A stretch of DNA of 64,000 bases from Pseudo-nitzschia pungens (lineage: Eukaryota > Bacillariophyta > Bacillariophyceae > Bacillariales > Bacillariaceae), in the NCBI GenBank assembly GCA_037355855.1, contig CM074767.1:930001-994000 (forward strand), written 5' to 3'. Positions 23,861 to 35,030 of this stretch are shown piece by piece. The first letter of the stretch is position 1. Each line of letters starts with the position of its first letter. Both the position numbers and the translations under genes were made by a program. The notes below the pieces were generated by a model. It saw nothing but the letters and a program-made list of their open reading frames with translations. It was not told where the DNA came from and did no database searches.

Positions 23861-25111
23861 CTATGCTGACGCCTCGTTGGTTGGTGGTGCCGGGATGACC
23901 CCAGACTCGACACACACGTTGTGGATTCGGGGTTGGTTTCGGTAGAGAAACTGTTCCAACTTTCCCATGGGTGGACGGCGTTTCCGCTCGGGGTCACCGT
24001 CACCCGTTCTCTCGTGATCCAGAATCCTGTCCAGGAGTCGACGGATGTCCGCCCGGGCTTGTGCAACGGCTTCGTCCCGGTCGCTCCGGATGGAATCTGT
24101 TTCTGCTCCATCGGATATCGATTCTTCGTCGGTTCCGGAAACATCGACCAGCGCTTCTACTTCGCCAACAGCGAAACCATCGGGGGTCGTATCCAAATCC
24201 ACGACCAGATTCAAAAACGCTGTCGTGTTTGTGGCACCGGAATCCGTCTGTTCTTGTTGTTGCTGCTGCTGTTGCTTCCATTTGGAACGTTGTGTTACGA
24301 TCCGAGCAAAGGGTTGTAGACTGCAACCAGGAATTGGAAGTTCCGGGATAGAATTGCCCTCATACAATACCGGTGCATCGAGAGGGCTTTCGTCCGTGCC
24401 TGTGGATTCCGTACCGGATTCTTCCGACAAGAGCGAACAGGCGATTTCCACGGCCCTGAGGCCCTCGATTTCTTCGTATACGGTTGCACCGCCGCCATCA
24501 CTGTCCTTTCCAGCAAGCGTGCCGCGCTTCAGCTGCCACTCTCCATCCTCGTCGCAGTCAATTCCGTTTTGACTCGTGACCTGTCGGAATCTCAACCAAT
24601 GATCGTTCTTCACCAGAGGCAGCTCCGACCCGCTGCTGTCGCTCCTGCTGCCGGTGTCATCCCCGCGATCACCATTACCAGAATCCATCATCCACCGATC
24701 GAAATACCAATCCACCATGGTGATTTCTTGGACGGGCTCGAATCCTTCCTGTCGCAAACGTTCTTCGAGTTTGGATCGATTCGAAAAGGAGAATTTTTCT
24801 TCCACTTCCAGGAGCAATTGTTGTTCTTGTTGTTGTTGCATTTCTTGTTCCGACAGAGGTGAACTCGGCGAAGATTGCAACGAGGACGAGGAGAACGACG
24901 ACGAACCAGACGGTCCCATCGCACCAGAAACCAACATCGATGCGGTAGCCCTCGCTGCGTTCGCCGGAATCGAAGGCAAGCAGCGGAAGGACGACGATTC
25001 GCGAAGCCACCCTGCTGCTGTTCCGAGGATCAACCACAGACCGATGACGAGGTGGCACCGACAAAAGAGACGCAGTCTGCCGCAGGCATTTCGATTTATC
25101 GTTCGGCTCAT
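23861..25111 (-). CDS. CYTH-domain protein, thiamine-triphosphatase-like
   Basis: Single exon of 416 aa. The N terminus (CHLVIGLWLILGTAAGW) is a signal or anchor segment, then a low-complexity Ser/Gln stretch. The CYTH fold follows: LLEVEEKFSF (the ExExK metal/phosphate motif region), TMVDWYFDRW, NDHWLRFRQ, GEWQLKRG, VYEEIEG, PFARIVTQRSKWK, LNLVVDLDTTPDGFAVGEVE. Order and spacing match animal thiamine triphosphatase, which hydrolyses thiamine triphosphate using Mg2+. This protein is larger because of acidic and poly-Gln inserts between strands (WKQQQQQQQEQ). Organelle location is likely from the N terminus but unassigned. Inorganic triphosphatase activity, common in CYTH proteins, is the alternative. 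Confidence 0.8.
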   Translation of the reverse strand: MSRTINRNACGRLRLFCRCHLVIGLWLILGTAAGWLRESSSFRCLPSIPANAARATASMLVSGAMGPSGSSSFSSSSLQSSPSSPLSEQEMQQQQEQQLLLEVEEKFSFSNRSKLEERLRQEGFEPVQEITMVDWYFDRWMMDSGNGDRGDDTGSRSDSSGSELPLVKNDHWLRFRQVTSQNGIDCDEDGEWQLKRGTLAGKDSDGGGATVYEEIEGLRAVEIACSLLSEESGTESTGTDESPLDAPVLYEGNSIPELPIPGCSLQPFARIVTQRSKWKQQQQQQQEQTDSGATNTTAFLNLVVDLDTTPDGFAVGEVEALVDVSGTDEESISDGAETDSIRSDRDEAVAQARADIRRLLDRILDHERTGDGDPERKRRPPMGKLEQFLYRNQPRIHNVCVESGVIPAPPTNEASA

Positions 25112-26216
25112 TTCCTTCCTTCCAACCCTTCTCCACGCGGTGTCCCGTTAAACCTCTATCCTTCTGCGGTTATTTGGTTTCTTGCTTGCCGCCAACGATC
25201 CGTTTCGGGTCTCGAATCCTGGGAAATCGGAAACAATCGTTGACTTCGTTTTCTTCGTTTGGCCGAACTACCGGTACTACCGTAAGATTACCTGACTACA
25301 AGTACGAGTACCAGGCAAGGTTATCCGTACTGGTACTTCGTACGTCATCCCGATACGATTTACGTATTCATACCTTTAATAGATACATATCTACGTTGCA
25401 AAGTGGACGGACTTTTGTTTTGAGAGGTCGAGAAGGTCACAACTAATTACAGTAAGATACGTACGGTAGTAAGGTAGGGTTAACCTTACTTCGTACGAAG
25501 TACAGTACTTCGTAATTGATTTGGTTGATGACTGAAAAAATAATACCACGGTACTTCGTACTACGGTACGAAGTAGAAGTAACTTACCAGGTACTCGTAC
25601 CGGTACGTGTAATGTTAAATCGTAATGTCCAGAAAGCACGATCTGAAGCTATTTGCACGTGTAGAAGAAACAGAGGCTTTTGATTTTTTTGGCGTGGATT
25701 GACATATCTTCAAAAGCGATCATTGATAGATTTGTTTCACAGAAGAATGAAGAATCCGGATGGCATGAGTATCTGTCGTACTACGACCTACACGAAGTAA
25801 CAGATACGTGTTATGAGTACAATAATCATTATTTTCGTACGAAGCATCTTTTTATCAAAACATTTGCGAAGAGCTTTGCACAATACGCGACGATGAGCAT
25901 GACAAACATCAACATGTGGACGCGAGTGAAGGCAACGAGACCTTTTTTCGCAGAAACTGGCATTCATGGCATGGATGAAATCATTATTTTTTCCCTTGAC
26001 CTCCCTTTCGGAAAAGAGAACGAAAGGAACTGCCGTTTTCAATTGCTCACCCGACCTGACCTGACCCGAACCGAACCGAACAAAACAAAATAGAACAGAG
26101 CAGAATCGAATCGAATCGAATAAATCTACGAGGATCGCTCTCAACGACGAATATCCTAGACGCCGATCGCTCTAAAAACACAAACCCCGCACGAAAAAGC
26201 CAGTCCCTTGGATACG
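25112..26216. other. Intergenic with dispersed words
   Basis: About 1.1 kb. 25270-25350 and 25450-25620 are packed with TACTTCGTA/TACGAAGTA and GTAAGGTTAAC words, and 26048-26125 is a degenerate GAACCGAACC/GAATCGAATC repeat. No gene supported. Confidence 0.5.
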
Positions 26217-27867
26217 ATGGGCCTTTTTTCCAGCTGCTCCGTACGTTGCTCGGCATGTGAATGGAACTCTGATTGAAGCGTTTGAGACACGCGATTGATT
26301 GATTCTATCGCCTTCTCATCGCGGTGCTGTTGCTTTTGTTGCTTTCGCTGTTGCTGCCGCTGTCTTTCTGAATGATGACGACAACTCTCACGACCCTTTC
26401 TAGGAGCTGTCATCGTACTTTTTGTCCGGCGACGACTTACCGCTCTTTCCCGAGCTTCCCTCGAAGGATGATCCCAGGGTCCAAGCCTTTCGAGACGAGC
26501 ACCGATCCCCTGATGCGCTCCCTGTTGTGATCCTAGGCGCAGGGGTCGCCGGCATTTACGCCGCGAACGCCCTCGAGCGCATGGGAATCAACAACTACGT
26601 AGTGCTGGAAGCCTCCGATCGGATCGGTGGCCGGCTCAAGGATACGAGGGGAGTGGTTCGATCGGTGCTGGCGTCGAAACGAGGGGCCGGTGACGAAAAC
26701 GAAGCCGGAAAAAACGTGACCGATCCGAGCGAATCATCGTTGTTCCTAGATGGAAGAATAACATTCGACCTGGGAGCCGAGTGGATTCACGCGCAAGACG
26801 GAAAAGGGGCCGTGGAGAATATGCTGTCGGTGTGTGGCAAGCGCGAGGACAAGCTCCTCGATCCCTCCAACTTTATCGCCTACAACCCAACGTGGTATTT
26901 TGGCAATAGCAGGGTCGAACCATTCAAATGGCTCTACCAAGAGACGAAATGGAAACGATCCACCTGGTGGCAATTTTTCAACGAGTGCCTCGTGGAAGCA
27001 CCATCCAAAGAGGATGCCGCAGGAGTGGTGAGGGACAAGATCCGATTGAATGCGCCGGTGACCAAGATTGTGTACGAACCGGGCAACAGCAGTAGCGGCA
27101 CAGAATCGGAGTCGTCCATCGTAACCCTGCAGATTGCCGGGGGATCGGAGCGCGTCGTCGCCTCCCGAGTGATTTGTACCATTCCGCTTGCCGTGCTCAA
27201 GACCAAGACGAAAACGAAAACCGAAACGAAAGGGGAAGAAAGCGGAAGCGTAACACCTTTGTTCTTTGATCCGCCCCTGTCCACGCCAAAGATCGAAGCG
27301 ATCGACCGCGTTCCGATGCCACCGGGATATAGGATATTGTTCGAGGTATCGTCCAAGTTTTATCCCGACGTGACGAGCTCCGAACCGTTCTGGTCGTCGC
27401 TGATGAACGGACGGTTGGCAAAGGGCGATATTACATTAGTGTACGATCCCCTGTATGGGAAGGAACTCACAGAACGAGAACCACCATTGAATTGTCACGT
27501 CCTGGCCTTTGTGGCCATCGGGCCCCACCACGCGAAACAGTCGATCACTCTGACCGATGACGAGCTGGCGGAAGATGCCCTGCGCAAGATCGACGAGCTG
27601 TTCGACGGAAAGGGGACGACTCACTATTTGTCGCACGTGGTTCAAAATTGGACGAAGGATCCAAACATCCAGGGTGCCTACACGTTCATCGAGAGCTCCC
27701 ACGCGAAACATGCAAAGATCCTGGGCGCTCGGGAATACGACGGATGTTTGCTCTTTGCCGGAGAGCACACCAGCGTCAAGTTTCCGTCGCTCGTTCCGGG
27801 TGCGGCAGTGGAAGGCGTGCGTGCGGCGATCGAAGCGGTGGTTGGGACGGAGAGCGGTTCGGAGTGA
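26217..27867 (+). CDS. FAD-dependent amine oxidase with myristoylation-type N terminus
   Basis: The main open frame has no plausible ATG. A 24-base first exon (26217-26240, MGLFSSCS) with a GTACGT donor joins in phase to a TTTCTAG acceptor at 26403, giving 495 aa. Gly2 with Ser6 fits the N-myristoylation rule and Cys7 could be palmitoylated, so peripheral membrane attachment is likely. The body is a flavin amine oxidase: FAD-binding VVILGAGVAGIYAANALE and EASDRIGGRL near the N terminus, LGAEWIHA after it, and the C-terminal FAD-contact region LLFAGEHTSVKFPSLVPGAA. Relatives oxidise polyamines, monoamines or lysine side chains. Substrate cannot be told from sequence; polyamine oxidase is a reasonable guess. 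Confidence 0.85.
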
Positions 27868-29007
27868 ACGGGAGCCGAACGAACCGCAATGGACTGCTTC
27901 GTAGTAGTGGCGTACCAAATCTCGTACAACACGGAACAAAATGGCAGTAACATACCATACAAGATAGTACAAGAAAGGAAAGGACAGGACGGGACGGTAA
28001 ACAGACGACGCGAGTGAAGAAGATGAAGAAGAACGGTACGGAACGTGTTTCATTCGGTGATAATTCCGACCGAACGGGGCTCGCTCATTACCACATGTAC
28101 ACAAAATGGTGTTCATTTTCACACCATCGCTCGAAGGAAGTGGGCTGCTAGCAGTCGCATGCTGTATCGTGGTACAATTCTGAATTGTTCACATCCTTAT
28201 TGTACGTACATGTAGTTGTTAGATTTTACTTCTAGTACTACTATAATCATACCTTCGAACCCCTGGATGACTCCAACAATAACGCTGAGTTTATTTTTTT
28301 ATGCTAGTATGTGTTCGGTAATAAATGTAGTATAACAGTGTGTATATCGAGGAGACTGGTCGAAGCTACCGCCCACCTGTTGTCGAAAGCATGTTTTATG
28401 TTTTATCGCACTTGGCGATCCCGTTGCTTTAAAGGACTGACTCCTTCCTTGTAGTCGGGTGGGATTCCGATTTGATGCACTGCGTCGGATTGGTGCGCAG
28501 TGAAGAAACTTGAATAGTTTGAGTAGGAGTTTCCTTTGCGATTTGTAAATGTGATGCGATGCAGGATTCGCTGCGTTCCGTTCCGTTGCCTTTCGAACAA
28601 GGAACCAGCCGTTGTAGTTGCCGGTGGCACAGTGCGTTTCGAGGGACGCAGGGAGGAAGCCATCCCGAAAGAACATATTTTCATTATTTGATCGTCTCGA
28701 TGATTCGGAATGGATGCGATCCGAACGGAGTGAAAACGGCATCACGTGACATACAGAGGCAAAAAGAGAAAGAATGCCGACCATTCTCGTGAGGGATCTG
28801 TCTGGGATAACTTTTTTTGCTGGTCATGCATCCCAGTAGAAAGAACGGCGGAGTCTCTCTGTTTTCCCCTGCCATGCCGTGCCGTGCCTTGCCTACGGAA
28901 GTTTCCCATGTCCCTGTCTCTTATCCATTCGATTCCCTCACTTCCTTTGTTTCCCATTGCCGTGTGCTAAATTTCACACCGTGGTTCGTCTCTAGCAGCA
29001 TCTCGGT
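27868..29007. other. Intergenic between convergent genes
   Basis: About 1.1 kb, 3' to both neighbours. Frames on both strands (for example 28299-28784 and 28817-29284) are composition-driven or shadows. Nothing else recognised. Confidence 0.45.
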
Positions 29008-30189
29008 CTACCACATGACGGTTGTGGGACTCGCGCGCCGGCCATCGTTGTCGTCGACGAACGAAACCTTCCGGGATGATTCCTTTTCCCGTTTCAGGGC
29101 CTCGATCCGATCCAGAGTGGAGGCCAGCAATCGCTTGAGCTTTGGCAGGATGTCGTGGACCGCCGTCATCAGGGTGCGGACAAATCTCTTGGAGCCGGAC
29201 CTTGGCGACGACGACGACAGCCTGGACTGCTGGGTTTCTGCCATTCGGATGGCCCCGAGGTACAATTCCGAGGCCTCTACGTAGGCCTCGATGGCGGCGG
29301 CGCGATAGGAGCATTCTCGATTGTATGGATGGCAGACGTTCTTGAGGACCAGCGACCGGGACTCCCAGTAGCTGCGGTTGTTCTTGGGTTGCCTGCGATG
29401 CTTCTCGTCGAGGTCCAGGGCCTGACTCAGCTTGGAATGCGCCAGGTTGGTGTGCAGCTGGATCTTGCGCTCGGAAGCGGCGAGGGCGAATTTTGGGAGC
29501 TTTTCTCGGCTTTTGTTGTTGTTGTTGTTGTTGTTGTTCCCGTGGGATGGGGTTGGGAGACAATGGTTTCGCGCGTTCGGGTGGTGAACCCGTTGCGCTC
29601 CGGGCGGGGCAGAATCGAACCGGACGCGCCGACACGCTTTCGCTTCGGGAGCCACCGCAGCGGCAGACAGCGTTACTGTTGGAGGGGTCAGAACGGAAAT
29701 GGTGTCGTCGAGGAGTTCGATAATTACCGACGTCGGGGGTTGCTGCTGTTGTTGCTGACAATGGTTATCAAAATAGAGGCTCCGTGCGACCTTGGTGTAG
29801 TGATCGATCTTTCCCTCCAGCAATCGCTTGCAGGCATTCGACACGGTGGAGCTCGTAGAATGCATCTCCGAGGGAGATGGTGTCTCCTGTTGGCTTCCAG
29901 ACGACAGGGCTCCCGATGCGAGGATCTGTCGCATGACGTAACAGGCTTCGTAATACTTGGTAGCAGTCTCGATCCGGTGGCATCCGGTGGCTTCGAGGCG
30001 CTTGGCTGCTTCGAGGAGTCGAAAGACTTCTTCGATCAGGACGTCCTTCATGGTGTTGGGAGCGATGGATGGATTGGATGCTTTTGCGGCAGTGTTGCTG
30101 AGGAATGGACAAAATTCGTTTATGTTGGTGTGGGTTTTGCTTTGGTTGCTAAACTTGCTGCTATCTTGTTGGGAGTGATTGTGGACCAT
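29008..30189 (-). CDS. Protein with two MIT-like helical domains
   Basis: Single exon of 393 aa from ATG 30189; an internal Met (KDVLIEEVFRLL) may be the used start. Two three-helix segments resemble MIT domains. The first spans IEEVFRLLEAAKRLEATG, TKYYEACYVMRQIL and ACKRLLEGKIDHYTKVA. The second spans YRAAAIEAYVEASELYLGAI and DILPKLKRLLASTLDRIEAL. MIT domains bind C-terminal tails of ESCRT-III proteins, so a role in endosomal sorting, VPS4-like or spastin-like regulation is possible. A low-complexity linker with poly-Gln and poly-Asn separates them. No catalytic domain is present, so it would act as an adaptor. The domain assignment rests on helix pattern and is moderate. Confidence 0.65.
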   Translation of the reverse strand: MVHNHSQQDSSKFSNQSKTHTNINEFCPFLSNTAAKASNPSIAPNTMKDVLIEEVFRLLEAAKRLEATGCHRIETATKYYEACYVMRQILASGALSSGSQQETPSPSEMHSTSSTVSNACKRLLEGKIDHYTKVARSLYFDNHCQQQQQQPPTSVIIELLDDTISVLTPPTVTLSAAAVAPEAKACRRVRFDSAPPGAQRVHHPNARNHCLPTPSHGNNNNNNNNKSREKLPKFALAASERKIQLHTNLAHSKLSQALDLDEKHRRQPKNNRSYWESRSLVLKNVCHPYNRECSYRAAAIEAYVEASELYLGAIRMAETQQSRLSSSSPRSGSKRFVRTLMTAVHDILPKLKRLLASTLDRIEALKREKESSRKVSFVDDNDGRRASPTTVMW

Positions 30190-31050
30190 CGACCGGGGTC
30201 AAACACCAAACCTAAGTCAAACCAAGTGGATTGTGTACTACTACTACTAGTACCGTGCGCTGTGATCGCAATCTGGGTCGTGATCAACGTCACTGATGGT
30301 TTAGTTTTTGCATCTGGATGCATTCCTTCCTTCCAACCTCCCTCCACTGTCACGCTGTACTGTGGTATTGTACCGTACCAGCATCGTGGAAAGTTTCAGA
30401 GTAAGGAGTCAATGAGGAGTCGAGTATACCGGCGGATACGGCGAGACACACGTCCGATAGTTAGCGCATGGTATCCGGGTGTCAGCGATACGAAAAGCGC
30501 GCGTTATCGCTATGCGAGTTTGTGAGGATCGTTTTATCCTCTCGATGGATCGCCATGCGTGATATGCGTGAATTCTTGCGCGCGTGTTTCAATTATTAAG
30601 TCCTCATTGCTGTATATTGATTTTCTCTCAATCGCCAATAGCGCAAGAAGAGTTCGGTTTTTCGATCGCTAGAGCGCGTAGTCCAGTGTGACTGAACGGT
30701 CCGACTGTGCCCGGTGGCGAGCAAAAAAAGAAACACGAAGTAATCTCAATTCGATACTGTACTTGTAATTGTCTACAGCAATCATTGTCACTACAAGTAA
30801 TTTACCGCACTGTGGCTCGCAACGACACAGAGGCATCGAAACAACTCTCGCGCTCGTTACCATCAACAATTCCCGGAGCCGCGGTAAAATACGGTACACA
30901 CACCACAGGATACCCCAGCAGACACTCAACGCCGGGCATTAAATCGAAACGCGACAACCCACGCTCTAATCCGCAGTTCCGTCGAGACAACAACCACCGA
31001 GCCAACGAACGACAACAAAAGAAAATAATAATAATAATAAAACTACAGCC
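30190..31050. other. Divergent promoter region of MIT-like and HID1 genes
   Basis: About 0.86 kb between genes reading outwards. It ends in an ATAATAATAATAAAA run just before the HID1 ATG. No further element could be named. Confidence 0.4.
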
Positions 31051-33818
31051 ATGGGAGCCTCGGCATCGCGCGAAAAGTTCCGCGAGTCCGTCTCGGCGTT
31101 GATCGAGGTCGACGTTTCGGCCGACGACGCGGATTTCTGGGACGAGCTATGGAAGATCCCCAACAGCGGGGAGGAGGTCTTTGAGTTGATCCCTCCTTCG
31201 GCCGCTCGGAAGCTGCGGGACGAACGATTCGCCAACCTAGCGACGCTGTTCACGCAGGCCACGGCGCAGCTCTGCCAGATCGTCGAAACACCGTACAACA
31301 TCTATTTCGATCAGGCCCTCAACTGTGTTCGGGTGTTGACGAGAATTCTGCCCTTTTTGCTCGAGAAAGGTGCGTGTTTCCGGTAGCATAGCCATGGAAT
31401 GTTGTGTTGTTGCAATTCGCTGAAACGAATATCGAATTGGATAGACGCAGATAGGATCCGATCGGTTCCGTTTTCTTGTCCCTGTGTTGTAATGTCGTCT
31501 TACACTCCACTCTATTCCTTTTGTCTCGTTGCCGTCCCATCCAATTGCTCACGCAGGTGATTTGGGAGATGCCGATGAGCAGGTCGAACAATTGTGCTGG
31601 GGAACCAACAGCGACGAGTTGAACGATGACGAGAAAATCGGTCTCATGATTGGAACGGGAAGGAGCACGGAGAGCGGCAAGACTTCGGGGAATGTTGTTG
31701 GAAACGAAAAGCTCCCTCGAAACAACACGAATGCGGACGACGAGCAAGAACCTCTCGCTTTGCTGGTGGTACACGCCGCCATGCACATGCTCTTTTTGCC
31801 GCAGTTCACGTGCGACTTTTATGAGAACAAGATCGATTCCGAACACCATCACAGTTTCAGACGCCCCGAGTCCAAGGAAGACAAGGAGCTTAGAAATGCT
31901 GTGCCCGGATTGCAAAACGCAAAAACAGTGGAGGCCGGAGTCTCTTTGGTCCCAAGACCATCCTCCATTGTCTGGGCGTCGGGATCGGGGATCAAGGCCG
32001 AGCACCTCAACGGTGGATACGATGCCTCTTCCACTCGCAAATACGACAAGAACCGAATCGAGGTTCTGCGATTGCTCTTGAGCGCCTGCTGCGATCCTCT
32101 CTTCAGCCCAGCCGACGAGTACAACCCAATTGCTTCTCGTTGGTTGGCTGTGGCCACGGCGGCCGATGCCCCCAACGCCGTCTGCCTCTTTTATTCCCTG
32201 CTGAACACGGTGTTGACTTTTGACCCCACCAATGTCGGATTCAGCGACTCCCACATCAAACTGGTGGAACTTTCTGCACAGGTATTGGCCGTATTGTTGG
32301 ATTGCGGTCTTCCCGGAAACCCCGAGCCGGTCCTTGACATGAAGGGAGAACCGGTCATTGAATTCGAAACCGCCAGTCGTGGTGGCTTCAATGTTTTCCG
32401 CAGCATGATGGCACGAATCGATACGGCGGCCGACATGGACTTTATCTTTGAGGGATTTGCCCGCCTCCTCAAGAATGTTTACGAACCACAATCGACGTAT
32501 CTACCCAATTCCTCCACCAAGCTCGAATGCTTTCAAGAATTGCTGGTCCTTCTGTGGAAATTCTTGGAGGAAAATCCGCTCTTCATGAACCACTGTCTTG
32601 ACGAAGTGCGACATCAACGAATTGGTGGTTCCAATTTGTTTCCTCATGTACAAGTCCCGACGGGACCCTGCGCAGATCGGATTGGTTCATATCTGCACTT
32701 TCTGCCTGCTCAAGTTGAGTGGGGAACGAAGCTTTGGGGTTGCTCTTAACAAACCCTTCACCAAGAAGCTTCCCACCGATCTCCCCTTGTTCAGCGGAGG
32801 TCACCACGACCTTTTGGCAATCACACTCCACAAGCTGGTCGTCAACGGGGCCTACAAACTGGTCCCTCTCTATTCGTGCTTCCTGACCATTATTTGCAAC
32901 GTTTCGCCATATTGGCGATCCATGTCGCTGGTGGCGGCAGTCAAACTGGTCAACTTGTTTGAATTGTTTTCCTCTCCGAAATTTTTGTACAGCGGGGAAC
33001 ATGCCCATCGGCATTTGGCCTTGTTGTTGGAGGTCTTCAACAACGTCATTCAATACCAATACCATGGAAACACGCATTTGGTATACGCTTTGATTCGAAG
33101 AAAGGTGAGTTTCTAATAATATCGTGCCCTGACCTGTTACGAAATGAGAGAAGGATTCGTTGCTTTTTCCGTGAGAAGGGACCGCGAATCTTCGATCGCA
33201 AGAACGAGGAATGTCAATGTATTCACAGTAGCAACTGTATGCAGTATTCATCCCACTAACGCTTTCCATATTTCTCTGAATATGCAGGACTCTTTCGGAC
33301 GATTGGCGTCTCTCACTCTCAAAAAGGCACAAGAGCAGTGCCACAAGGCATATGGTGATCACAACCGAAGCGACTACGATGCCGACCTCGCTCGCCGCGT
33401 AGAACGAATGGACCCCAAGGGACTCCCCAATGCGGGTGCCATGATGGGCGGTGATGATATGGGATGCAAGTTCGTCCCTACCGAGGAATGGCTAACCGAG
33501 CTGAAGAACTCTCTTCCACTCGAAACCGTCACGCGGTTGCTGCAGCACCTGGTCCCGGTCGTCGATGAGATCGTGGCCAAGCGGCAAGGAAACGTCGACG
33601 AGCAAGAAATTCTCGATGTACTAAGAGATATTGTAATGGTGGGATTGCTCCCTGTCCCTCACGCTATTGTCATTCGCAAATACCAACCGAACCAATACAC
33701 GGCCCTTTGGTTCACGGCATTCATGTGGGGTGTCATCTTTTTGCGAAACCAATCGCTGCCCATGTTTGATGGTCAATGCATCGAACTCTTCCAGGTGAGC
33801 GTCCAAGAAGAAGATTAA
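31051..33818 (+). CDS. HID1: HID1 family trafficking protein, with one +1 frame break
   Basis: Exons 31051-31369, 31557-33104 and 33288-33818 (donors GTGCGT and GTGAGT). MGASAS at the N terminus has Gly2 and Ser6 for myristoylation, as in animal HID1. Family blocks are clear throughout: FWDELWKIPNSGEEVFELIP, LNCVRVLTRILPFLLE, LSGERSFGVALNKPF, LLEVFNNVIQYQYHGNTHLV and a C-terminal VGLLPVPHAIVIRKYQPNQ. HID1 is a Golgi-associated factor for dense-core or secretory granule sorting in animals. In exon 2 the frame changes by +1 between 32586 and 32598: ENPLFM in the first frame must join TVLTKCDINELVVP in the next for gap-free agreement with relatives. The gene is therefore either interrupted, mis-assembled by one base, or frameshifted. 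A donor-like CAG|GTGAGC lies near the end (33795), so a further short exon is possible. Confidence 0.88.
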
Positions 33819-34957
33819 AAAAACCACAAACGCGAACCGGAACGACGAAGGGAATGAGCGAAACGGAACCAAACAAATAACGTTAATCGGTATTCGAATA
33901 CTCCATCGAAACGGAATGTTGTACATTAATCATAAAGTAATTTTCAAAATAACATGTGTCGATCATAACTCAAGGGAGCTTATTACGAAGTATAAATAAT
34001 TATAATAATATACACATTAATGATTCTCGATAGTGATTCTAGGTTGTAAAATACAATACCATTGTTTCTGTACTATTATTCAAACTATGGCCAACAACTG
34101 TCACGCATGCAACGTACACCGGTAAGTGTTCCAATTGGACGGAGGAGGATGCAGAGTGTGGGAAAGCAATAACGCAGAAGTGTCCACAATTTGAGACCAG
34201 CTTTGGGTCCCTTTGTACCTGCAAGTGTTTCCTGCTTGTCCAAACCGGTGACTTTTAGTACTCAAATCATCAATCAAAGAAAAAAAGATTGGAGATCACC
34301 AGCAGGAGGATGTAGTAGTAGCTATAGTACGAGTCCACTTTAGTACGGCGCAATGAAGGGCAAATTCTACCTGTCAATCTACCTTTTGATAGTGGACAAA
34401 GAGCATAAATTGGGTATTACTAGTAACTACTATTGCAGAATCTTGTACAAAAACACACGAACGCCTGTTGAACTACTACTACTACTAGTAGTAGAGTATT
34501 TCATAGTACTACTACTAGTATGAATGGAACAGAAAAGATACTGAGAAGGGTAAACTACTACTTCTGGCATAGGCATGCATACACCTGCTGACTACTCTCT
34601 TGAACCTCTGTTTATATTCAGTAATCATTCCTGTCACTTGCATTAGATGGAAGCTGGGGTTTGGTAGAATGGCTTGACAAGGCACTGACAACAAGTGAAA
34701 GTTGCTCAGAATTATTTTCTTGGACATTCCAACAACCATTATGCACACACGGAAACATAAAAAACACACTCTGGAAAAGCCCCACACAAACAATACCTGA
34801 CATACTATTATAATATGGCATTAAACATTACAAATTCCATTCAGAAAAGTACTTTCGTCAGTTCTCCTCCCTAAGTAAAGAGATATAGAGATATATTTTC
34901 AGGAGGACAATATTGTTGATAATTTGTAATTCTTCATCATTGAGCAGCAACAGACAA
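33819..34957. other. Intergenic, no gene seen
   Basis: About 1.1 kb after HID1 and before tRNA-Ala. 34465-34525 is a palindromic ACTACTACTAGTAGTAG block. No coding feature supported. Confidence 0.5.
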
Positions 34958-35030
34958 GGGGGTTTGGCGCAGTTGGTAGCGCGTGTGCTTAGCATGCACA
35001 AGGTCGCCGGTTCGATTCCGGCAATCTCCA
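34958..35030 (+). tRNA. tRNA-Ala (anticodon AGC)
   Basis: A 73-base cloverleaf: acceptor stem GGGGGTT pairs with AATCTCC through two G-T pairs, a D arm with GGCGCAGTTGGTAGCGC, an anticodon stem TGTGC/GCACA with loop TTAGCAT (AGC at 34991-34993), and a T arm with GGTTCGATTCC. Discriminator base is A, and no intron. The internal A and B boxes for RNA polymerase III are the D and T arms. It would read GCN alanine codons after A-to-I editing of the first anticodon base. Confidence 0.95.

Noticed and set aside
26156..26413. Minus-strand Arg/Gln-rich frame before the amine oxidase
   Set aside because: Lies over the amine-oxidase first exon and intron; composition from simple sequence, no homology.
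29155..30525. 456-residue plus-strand open frame
   Set aside because: Exact antisense of the MIT-like gene, with Gly/Val/Leu-rich composition and no domain; a shadow of codon bias.
31319..32491. 390-residue minus-strand open frame
   Set aside because: Antisense shadow of HID1 exons and crosses the HID1 intron without splice logic.
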